Assembly (NCBI GenBank): GCA_947095945.1
Contig: CAMUQM010000134.1
Span: 1 to 5,717, forward strand
Reading direction: 5' to 3'
Origin: an uncultured Prevotella sp.
GTDB taxonomy: Bacteria > Bacteroidota > Bacteroidia > Bacteroidales > Bacteroidaceae
DNA length: 5,717 nt
A model generated the notes under the pieces. That model did not search any database. It saw nothing but the letters and a program-made list of their open reading frames with translations, and was not told the DNA's origin. Numbering within the stretch: the first letter of the stretch is position 1; each line of letters opens with the position of its first letter. The translations under genes and the position numbers were made by a program. Shown here one piece after another: positions 1-4,916 of the stretch.

Positions 1-27
1 TAAACATCAATAAAGAACAAAAACAAA

Positions 28-306
28 ATGACGAAAGCAGATATCATCAATGAGATAGCAACGTCTACAGGCATCGCCAAGAAGGACGTATCAGCTGTGG
101 TTGAGTCTTTTATGGAAACTATCAAAGACAGTTTGTTGGAGAAGAAAGAAAATGTATACCTTCGTGGTTTCGGTAGCTTCATTGTTAAGCACCGTGCAGA
201 AAAGACAGCTCGTAACATCTCAAAGAACACGACTATCACTATCCCAGCTCACGATTTCCCAAGCTTCAAGCCAGCAAAGACCTTCATCGAAGATATGAAG
301 AAATAA
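28..306 (+). CDS. HU/IHF-family DNA-binding protein
   Basis: Small histone-like protein that binds and bends DNA as a dimer in the nucleoid. The 92-residue length is normal for HU/IHF subunits. The family signature is clear: an N-terminal helical dimerisation part (residues 1-42), the GFGSF turn at 47-51, then the DNA-binding arm and the conserved PSFKPAK segment (78-84) before the last helix. At the arm tip, where E. coli HU has RNP with an intercalating proline, this protein has RNI (62-64), so DNA kinking may differ. The ATG at 28 follows an A-rich leader (taaagaacaaaaacaaa) with no Shine-Dalgarno sequence, as is usual in Bacteroidetes. It lies 42 bp upstream of a tiny basic ORF on the same strand and probably shares a transcript with it. 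Its promoter is outside the window. Whether it is HU-like or IHF-like in specificity cannot be told. Confidence 0.95.
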   Translation: MTKADIINEIATSTGIAKKDVSAVVESFMETIKDSLLEKKENVYLRGFGSFIVKHRAEKTARNISKNTTITIPAHDFPSFKPAKTFIEDMKK

Positions 307-325
307 ATAAAACATAAATACAATA

Positions 326-345
326 ACAATTTAAAACAATTTAAA
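326..345 (+). repeat. Tandem duplicate of a 10-bp A/T-rich sequence in a translation leader
   Basis: ACAATTTAAA occurs twice head to tail (326-335 and 336-345), ending 3 bp before the ATG of the small basic ORF. It keeps the leader A/U-rich and unstructured, which suits start-codon selection without Shine-Dalgarno pairing. A special role is not shown. Confidence 0.5.
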
Positions 346-348
346 GCT

Positions 349-438
349 ATGCCAAACGGAAAGAAGAAAAAGGGACACAAGATGGCTACGCACAAGCGTA
401 AAAAGAGATTAAGAAAGAACAGACATAAGAGCAAGTAA
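349..438 (+). CDS. 29-aa highly basic protein, AURKAIP1/COX24 (mS38/bS22-like) motif
   Basis: Very small ORF, ATG to TAA. Fifteen of 29 residues are Lys or Arg (11 K, 4 R) and three more are His; there is no acidic residue, so the protein must bind RNA or another polyanion. The C-terminal two thirds, KMATHKRKKRLRKNRHKSK, resembles the K-M-x-x-H-K-x-K-K-R-x-R-K motif of the AURKAIP1/COX24 family, which includes the mitochondrial small-subunit protein mS38 and mycobacterial bS22. From memory, near-identical short proteins are common in Bacteroidetes. The likely role is therefore a small ribosome-associated protein; this is inference from motif resemblance. It sits 42 bp after the HU gene, behind an A/T-rich leader, and is followed at once by a possible structured RNA. 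A chance ORF is unlikely given the composition and the expected phylum, but at this length annotation pipelines easily miss it. Confidence 0.8.
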   Translation: MPNGKKKKGHKMATHKRKKRLRKNRHKSK

Positions 439-550
439 GCCCCACGGCTGAAAGACTTTATAACTGACTTTCAAAATATGGCGGGGCGTGTCATCGCAAT
501 ATACTTCTCTTCCCTGGAAGTGCGACGGCAGGTTCCGCATTTTTATTTTA
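439..550 (+). ncRNA. Candidate structured leader or 3'-UTR RNA upstream of rng
   Basis: This GC-richer stretch lies between the small basic ORF and rng and carries no plausible gene. Hairpin 1: GCCCC (439-443) pairs with GGGGC (483-487), enclosing TGAAAG (449-454) with CTTTCA (468-473). Hairpin 2: TCGCA (494-498) pairs with TGCGA (521-525), enclosing CTTCC (509-513) against GGAAG (516-520). Hairpin 3 uses the same TGCG (521-524) with CGCA (536-539) and is followed by a T-rich tail. Hairpins 2 and 3 exclude each other, as in an attenuator. It could equally be the 3' end of the HU transcript or a small RNA. Structures were found by eye, without folding energies; no known RNA family was recognised. 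Confidence 0.35.
521..550 (+). terminator. Weak candidate intrinsic terminator before rng
   Basis: TGCG (521-524) pairs with CGCA (536-539), and TTTTTATTTTA follows directly (540-550). The stem is only 4 bp and the loop 11 nt, so on its own it would be a leaky terminator of the HU/small-ORF transcript. Its left arm can instead pair upstream with 494-498. Confidence 0.35.
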
Positions 551-559
551 TCTATATGT

Positions 560-604
560 ATCTTTTAGCATCATTCATGATAACATATATAATAGCTAAA
601 AGAT
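560..604. repeat. Perfect 10-bp inverted repeat just upstream of the rng start
   Basis: ATCTTTTAGC (560-569) and GCTAAAAGAT (595-604) are exact reverse complements separated by 25 bp. The spacer holds a smaller palindrome, ATCAT (570-574) with ATGAT (577-581). The right arm ends 20 bp before the rng ATG. It could be an mRNA hairpin beside the ribosome landing site or a dimeric-regulator operator. The perfect match is seen directly; the function is unknown. Confidence 0.6.
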
Positions 605-624
605 TTGTATAACAAACGAAGAAG

Positions 625-2196
625 ATGACAAGCGAAGTAATTATTGATGCCCAACCGAAAGAGATTTCGATAGCGCTGCTCGAAGACAAGCGACTGGTTG
701 AATACCAGCGTGAGCCAAGAGAAGCCAGTTTCTCGGTTGGAAACATCTACGTGGCAAAGGTTAAGAAACTGATGCCAGGGCTTAACGCCTGCTTTGTAGA
801 TGTAGGTTATGAGCGTGACGCCTTTCTTCATTATCTTGACTTAGGGAGCCAATTCAACTCCTATGCGAAGTATCTGAAACAGGTTCAGAGCGACCGCAAG
901 AAACTTTATCCCATTCAGAAAGCCACTCGCCTACCCGACTTGCAGAAGGACGGAACTGTTCAAAACACACTGCAGGTAGGACAAGAGGTGATGGTACAAA
1001 TTGTTAAAGAACCCATTTCCACCAAAGGACCTCGCCTCACAGGCGAAATATCATTCGCTGGCAGATTCCTTGTGCTTATACCATTCGGGCATAAAGTTAG
1101 CGTATCATCTAAAATTAAAAGCGGAGAAGAACGCGCACGTCTCAAGCAACTCATACAGAGTATTACGCCAAAGAACTTCGGTGTAATTGTCCGTACAGTA
1201 GCTGAAGGTAAACGTGTTGCCGAGCTTGATGCCGAGATGAAAGTCCTATTGAGCCGATGGAATGAAGCTATCACAAAACTACAAAAGACACAGGAACGCC
1301 CTCAACTTGTTTTTGAGGAGACTGGACGTGCTGTTGCTATGTTGCGTGACCTCTTCAATCCAACCTACGAAAATATCTACGTCAACGACGACGAGATTTG
1401 CACTGCCGTTCAACACTATGTCTCTCTAATAGCCCCTGAAAAGGCGGGCATCGTGAAGAAGTACACTGGTAAGGTACCAATCTTCGACAACTTTGACGTT
1501 ACGAAGCAAATTAAATCCAGCTTCGGCAAGACTATCAATTATGGTCATGGATGCTACCTCATTATCGAACACACTGAGGCAATGCACGTTGTGGATGTAA
1601 ATAGTGGAAACAGAACAAAAGAGAAAGCACAGGAACAGAATGCTCTTGACACCAACCTTGGTGCTGCCGACGAGTTAGCTCGCCAGCTTCGACTGCGTGA
1701 TATGGGTGGAATTATTGTCGTTGACTTCATCGACATGAATCTTGCTGAAGACCGCCAGATGCTGTACGAGCGTATGTGTAAGAACATGCAAAAGGACCGT
1801 GCACGTCACAACATCCTTCCACTGAGCAAGTTCGGACTTATGCAGATTACTCGCCAGCGTGTACGCCCAGTGATGGATGTAGATGTAGATGAGAACTGCC
1901 CTACCTGTTTCGGTACTGGTAAGATTCGTTCAAGCATCCTTTTTACCGATCAGTTGGAGCGTAAGATTGACCGATTGGTTAATAAGGTTGGAGTAAAGAA
2001 ATTCTATTTGCACGTTCATCCATACGTTGCAGCTTACATCAACAAGGGTCTTATTTCTATGAAACGTAAGTGGCAAATGAAGTATGGTTTAGGTGTAAAT
2101 ATCATTCCTTCACAGAAACTTGCTTATTTGCAGTATGAGTTCTATGATGCAAAACAGCAGTTTATTGATATGAAGGAACAGAACGACAAATCCTGA
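625..2196 (+). CDS. rng: Ribonuclease G (Rne/Rng family endoribonuclease)
   Basis: Cytoplasmic single-strand endoribonuclease that cuts A/U-rich RNA, with roles in rRNA maturation and mRNA decay. Domains in order: N-terminal RNase-H-like start, S1 RNA-binding domain (about 37-130; VGNIYVAKVKKLMPGLNACFVDVG opens it, split by an insert), 5'-monophosphate sensor region with IVRT (R190, T191), and the DNase I-like catalytic domain. Metal-binding aspartates are D324 in HVVDVNSG and D367 in IIVVDFIDM. The zinc-link motif CPTCFGTG (425-432) keeps both cysteines, as needed for tetramer assembly. At 523 residues it is a little longer than E. coli RNase G (489); much of the excess is a larger insert in the S1 domain (about 71-118, rich in K, Y and Q). 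There is no long C-terminal degradosome scaffold, so it is G-like rather than E-like. The ATG at 625 gives the expected MTSEVIIDAQ start after an A/G-rich leader. All key residues are present. Confidence 0.97.
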   Translation: MTSEVIIDAQPKEISIALLEDKRLVEYQREPREASFSVGNIYVAKVKKLMPGLNACFVDVGYERDAFLHYLDLGSQFNSYAKYLKQVQSDRKKLYPIQKATRLPDLQKDGTVQNTLQVGQEVMVQIVKEPISTKGPRLTGEISFAGRFLVLIPFGHKVSVSSKIKSGEERARLKQLIQSITPKNFGVIVRTVAEGKRVAELDAEMKVLLSRWNEAITKLQKTQERPQLVFEETGRAVAMLRDLFNPTYENIYVNDDEICTAVQHYVSLIAPEKAGIVKKYTGKVPIFDNFDVTKQIKSSFGKTINYGHGCYLIIEHTEAMHVVDVNSGNRTKEKAQEQNALDTNLGAADELARQLRLRDMGGIIVVDFIDMNLAEDRQMLYERMCKNMQKDRARHNILPLSKFGLMQITRQRVRPVMDVDVDENCPTCFGTGKIRSSILFTDQLERKIDRLVNKVGVKKFYLHVHPYVAAYINKGLISMKRKWQMKYGLGVNIIPSQKLAYLQYEFYDAKQQFIDMKEQNDKS

Positions 2197-2244
2197 ACAA
2201 ACTACTAAGTCGTTAGATAAAACGAAAGGTTTACAACATTAGAA

Positions 2245-2285
2245 ATCCGCTACCTATTATATATAAGGTGGCGGATCTCTTTTTA
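2245..2285 (+). terminator. Intrinsic terminator of rng
   Basis: ATCCGCTACCT (2245-2255) pairs with AGGTGGCGGAT (2266-2276): 11 bp with one G-U pair and a 10-nt A/T loop. CTCTTTTTAT follows. It lies about 50 bp after the rng stop. On the other strand no T run follows, so it works for the + strand. Confidence 0.88.
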
Positions 2286-2316
2286 TCCTTACTTTACATA
2301 TAGCATAAAAACATTG

Positions 2317-2550
2317 AGTACAAACCTAACCAAAAGTCAATTTGTCAACTTTTTTCGCCCTCCTTGATTTTTATTGAGGCTTAATTGCATTCGAATTAAC
2401 GCTCAATTAGCTTCTAAAAGATGCCCTTTTAAGCTCTTACTAACGCCCTTTTGAAGCCTAACTAAGCACCTTTTCTTGCACTATCTTGTAACTCTCTCAT
2501 AAAAAAACAGTTACAAAGACAACTAAAAAGAGACTCTTTCGCATATTTTA
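2317..2550. repeat. Candidate dispersed intergenic repeat element
   Basis: This stretch between the two convergent terminators has no credible ORF. It contains a degenerate 22-bp-period tandem array (2377-2486), then a perfect 8-bp inverted repeat TTGTAACT (2486-2493)/AGTTACAA (2509-2516), then a short palindrome AAAGAG-A-CTCTTT (2527-2539). The mixture of CCCTTTT blocks, TAACTAA spacers and the TTGTAACT hairpin resembles intergenic repeats I remember from Prevotella genomes, but that recollection is not proof. No transposase or terminal inverted repeats of an insertion sequence are visible. The boundaries are approximate. Confidence 0.45.
2377..2486. repeat. Degenerate tandem repeat, about five 22-bp units
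   Basis: Five consecutive 22-bp blocks start at 2377, 2399, 2421, 2443 and 2465. The third and fourth agree at 16 of 22 positions, sharing GCCCTTTT at 2423-2430 and 2445-2452. The fifth has CCTTTT in the same phase (2469-2474). The first and second share about 13 of 22, with AATT in the same phase. The 22-bp period is close to two helical turns, so equivalent bases face the same side of the DNA. The phase was counted by hand. Confidence 0.55.
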
Positions 2551-2597
2551 AGGAGAAAAATCAGGAAGCAATGTAAAGAAAATTCAAACCAACAATA

Positions 2598-2640
2598 ATG
2601 CCCTCACCTGCCTAAAAGTAGACAAGTGAGGGCATCTTTT
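2598..2640 (-). terminator. Terminator of the GH13-AlaX gene, possibly bidirectional
   Basis: ATGCCCTCAC (2598-2607) and GTGAGGGCAT (2626-2635) form a perfect 10-bp stem with an 18-nt interior. On the - strand it begins 25 bp after the stop codon of the amylase-type gene and is followed by the moderately T-rich TATTGTTGGTTTG. On the + strand it is followed by CTTTTATATG, so it may also stop read-through from the rng side. Confidence 0.8.
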
Positions 2641-2660
2641 ATATGAACTGATAAAACGTT

Positions 2661-3128
2661 TTAAGATGGAATTACCTTAAAGCGAATACGGAACGCACGC
2701 TTCTGCTCATCCCAGTTTGTACCTAACATTTCAAAGCGACCAATCTGTGCGGTTGAGCGGACGTGTTTACCAATGCAAAGGCAAACATCAAAATCACCAA
2801 TACGAACCAATCGCAACATCTCTGAAGCATCTTCTGGAAGTTTGTCAACATTGACACCCTCAGGGATGTTATTGCGGTCGACCATTTCAAAGGTAACAGG
2901 TAAATCCTCTGCAATCAGACGGTTCATCTCATCCTCAATCGCCTTCTCTTCCTTACGGTTTGGCTTATGGTCAAGTATAAAAGTCATCTTACTCTTCTTC
3001 CGTTCGATGTGAGCATTATTGCTGCGCTCTGCTCCAAACATACGAACCATTACTTGATTCAAAAGATGTTCTGCAGTATGAGCTGGAGCGAATTCCTCTT
3101 TGTTGTGTGAATTTAATACGTAGTCCAC
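2661..3128 (-). other. AlaX-like editing domain with possible internal GTG start
   Basis: This segment would encode 155 residues from a GTG (V567 of the fusion), close to the size of short stand-alone AlaX proteins (about 157 residues in the archaeal AlaX-S). The codons just before it read AAG AAG AAG ACA, an A/G-rich stretch that looks like a translation start region, and the protein would begin VDYVLNSHNKEEFAPAHTAEH. The domain is complete, from the first zinc motif through the CxxxH motif to the final RFKVIPS. A separate product from this start is an inference; the fused frame is what the sequence shows. Confidence 0.45.
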
Positions 3129-4826
3129 TGTCTTCTTCTTTATATTAAACTTGTAAATCCTACCAAAGTTTGCAGCTATATCCAATGCAATTTGACCATC
3201 ACGTTTCAACTCTACGACCTTTGTAAAACCTGAAAGCAAGTCGGTCATTTCTACTTCCTGTTCGGGCAGAGCGAGGAAATCATACGCATGAGAAGGAATG
3301 ACAACATTGATATACACTCGCTTTTGGTCGAAGTTGGCAACAACCAATAACACTTCATCATCCGCCTTACGCAAGAAAGCAAACTGCTTGCGAGGATTAA
3401 ACTGATAACTCTGATTATTCACATACATAAGATCAAAAGTCTGTCCTTCCCTGACAGCTTTTTCACGATTGCAAAAACGGAGAAGTCCTTGATATACAAG
3501 AGAGAGTTTCTTCTCGTCTATTGTCAAGGCTTTGCGATTAAAAAAGCCTTTATAGATAGCATCGCTCGTCCAGTAATCAAAGATGGTTGAGCGACCATCC
3601 TGCCCCGAAAAACCTTCCTTATCCATACCTTTTTCGCCAAACTCCTGTCCTGCGTAAATCATAACAGGGTTCTGTTGAAGAAGAGCAGACACAATCATAC
3701 CCGGAACTCCCTTCCAAGGGTTACCAGCGAAGAAGTCTGAACCAATGCGCTGTTCATCATGATTCTCAAGAAAGTAAAGCATGTGGTCACGAATATCGTC
3801 AACCTGCTGCCACTCATGGGTGATAGAAGAAGCAGGACGCTCGTCACACATCACACCACGGATACAGTCATACATACCCACCTTATCGTAGAGATAGTCG
3901 AAACCTGACTCTACATACATACGATATTGGTTAGGATCGTAAACCTCACCAATGAATATCATCTCAGGATAACGCTCCTTAACCAGCTGGGTTGCGTAAG
4001 CCCAAAACTCGTGAGGAACCATCTCTACCATGTCACAACGAAAGCCATCAACACCCTTTGCTGCCCAAAAAAGAAGGATATCAGTCATCTTCTTCCATGT
4101 AGAAGGGGTAGGATGATAGTGATAGCTTCTGCCACCTGCATCACAATAGTCTACACCATAGTTCAACTTTATGGTTTCATACCAGTCGTTCTGCTGTGGG
4201 TGAGCATCGAAACGGTCATTACCTGTACACTTTGCAGGAAACTCATTATAAGGTTCAGCACCGTGAGCATAAGTATTCTCAACAACACCAGAGAGGTCAA
4301 GTTTTTCGTCCGGACAATAATAGAAATTGTTTTGAGTATCAAAGTGCTTGCTCGTATCATCACCTTCTCCAAGGTCTTCAACGCCCTCAGGCTTAGCAAT
4401 ACTCTTATATTGGCGAGCTACATGATTAGGCACAAAGTCTATAATCATCTTCATACCTTCAGCATGTGTACGGGCTACAAGTGCCTCAAACTCTGCCATA
4501 CGAGCATCTACATCTACTGCTATGTCAGGGTCAATATCATAATAATCCGTGATGGCGTAAGGCGAGCCAGCACGTCCCTTTACAACACGAGGGTTCTGTG
4601 TAGGTATGCCAAAAGCAGAATAATCTGTACATGTTGCATGGCGGATTACGCCTGTATACCAAAGATGAGTAACACCGAAGTCATGGATGCGTCGCAACAC
4701 ATCCTCATCAAAGTCATTCATCTTCCCTACCCCGTTCTCAGCTAATGTACCATTCTCCTTCTTTGTAAGGTTCTTATTACCGAAAGTACGAGTGAAAACT
4801 TGATAGATAACTAATTTAGTTTTCAT
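2661..4826 (-). CDS. GH13 alpha-amylase-type enzyme fused to an AlaX-like tRNA-editing domain
   Basis: 721 residues with no signal peptide, so cytoplasmic. Residues 1-560 are a complete GH13 glycoside hydrolase acting on alpha-glucans or maltodextrins. The (beta/alpha)8 barrel shows region I DFVPNH (130-135), region II GFRCDMVEM with nucleophile D265 and R263, region III FIGEVYD with acid/base E294, and region IV ENHDEQ with D357. A beta-sandwich domain follows (about 470-560). Residues 567-721 are an AlaX-like domain of the alanyl/threonyl-tRNA synthetase editing superfamily, with both zinc motifs: HTAEH (H583, H587) and CIGKH (C684, H688). Such domains hydrolyse mischarged aminoacyl-tRNA. 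The reading frame is open throughout, with a linker of only about six residues (NIKKKT). The ATG at 4826 is chosen because MKTKLVIYQVFTRTFGN begins the barrel; an in-frame TTG at 4868 lies inside a hairpin. Exact sugar specificity and any joint function are unknown. It follows fabD by 90 bp. Confidence 0.95.
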   Translation of the reverse strand: MKTKLVIYQVFTRTFGNKNLTKKENGTLAENGVGKMNDFDEDVLRRIHDFGVTHLWYTGVIRHATCTDYSAFGIPTQNPRVVKGRAGSPYAITDYYDIDPDIAVDVDARMAEFEALVARTHAEGMKMIIDFVPNHVARQYKSIAKPEGVEDLGEGDDTSKHFDTQNNFYYCPDEKLDLSGVVENTYAHGAEPYNEFPAKCTGNDRFDAHPQQNDWYETIKLNYGVDYCDAGGRSYHYHPTPSTWKKMTDILLFWAAKGVDGFRCDMVEMVPHEFWAYATQLVKERYPEMIFIGEVYDPNQYRMYVESGFDYLYDKVGMYDCIRGVMCDERPASSITHEWQQVDDIRDHMLYFLENHDEQRIGSDFFAGNPWKGVPGMIVSALLQQNPVMIYAGQEFGEKGMDKEGFSGQDGRSTIFDYWTSDAIYKGFFNRKALTIDEKKLSLVYQGLLRFCNREKAVREGQTFDLMYVNNQSYQFNPRKQFAFLRKADDEVLLVVANFDQKRVYINVVIPSHAYDFLALPEQEVEMTDLLSGFTKVVELKRDGQIALDIAANFGRIYKFNIKKKTVDYVLNSHNKEEFAPAHTAEHLLNQVMVRMFGAERSNNAHIERKKSKMTFILDHKPNRKEEKAIEDEMNRLIAEDLPVTFEMVDRNNIPEGVNVDKLPEDASEMLRLVRIGDFDVCLCIGKHVRSTAQIGRFEMLGTNWDEQKRAFRIRFKVIPS

Positions 4827-4842
4827 AAACAAATAGAAAGAA

Positions 4843-4893
4843 AGCCCCTCCTTCGTTCCCTCCCTCAAAAGGAAGGGGACGGAGGAGGGGGCT
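4843..4893 (-). terminator. Large imperfect hairpin: probable fabD terminator next to the amylase start
   Basis: Reading the - strand, AGCCCCCTCCTCCGTCCCC (4893-4875) continues to a TTTT loop (4870-4867) and returns through GAGGGAGGGAACGAAGGAGGGGCT (split here only as the arm 4866-4843). The arms pair with one bulged C and about three mismatches or wobbles. TTCTTTCTATTTGTTT follows, so it has the shape of an intrinsic terminator for fabD, whose stop lies 23 bp upstream. That T-rich tail runs directly into the ATG of the amylase-type gene at 4826. A TAACTTTA box (4913-4906), 7 of 8 to the Bacteroidetes -7 consensus, lies just upstream; if it were a promoter the hairpin would be in the leader, but no good -33 TTTG was found. 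Confidence 0.7.
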
Positions 4894-4916
4894 GTCGCTT
4901 AATAATAAAGTTAGGA

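Noticed and set aside
249..434. 61-codon - strand frame rich in Leu, Phe and Cys
   Set aside because: It is the reverse complement of Lys/Arg codons in HU and the small basic protein, which gives hydrophobic residues by default.
552..831. Small - strand frames overlapping the rng start
   Set aside because: They overlap the clearly conserved rng N-terminus and S1 domain and have no recognisable product.
960..1274. 104-codon - strand frame inside rng
   Set aside because: Shadow of the rng coding sequence; no start context and no family resemblance.
2377..2486. CRISPR array
   Set aside because: The 22-bp units are contiguous with no unique spacers, and they are degenerate rather than identical.
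2486..2516. Intrinsic terminator from the TTGTAACT inverted repeat
   Set aside because: The stem is A/T-rich and no T run follows on either strand, so it is better treated as part of the repeat element.
3927..4745. 272-codon open frame on the + strand inside the amylase-type gene
   Set aside because: It is antisense to the catalytic core, whose conserved GH13 motifs fix the true frame. The translation is rich in Cys, Ile and Thr and shows no recognisable domain.
4827..4868. Longer amylase start from TTG (14 extra residues)
   Set aside because: The extension is encoded by the right arm and tail of the hairpin, and the family start fits the ATG at 4826.
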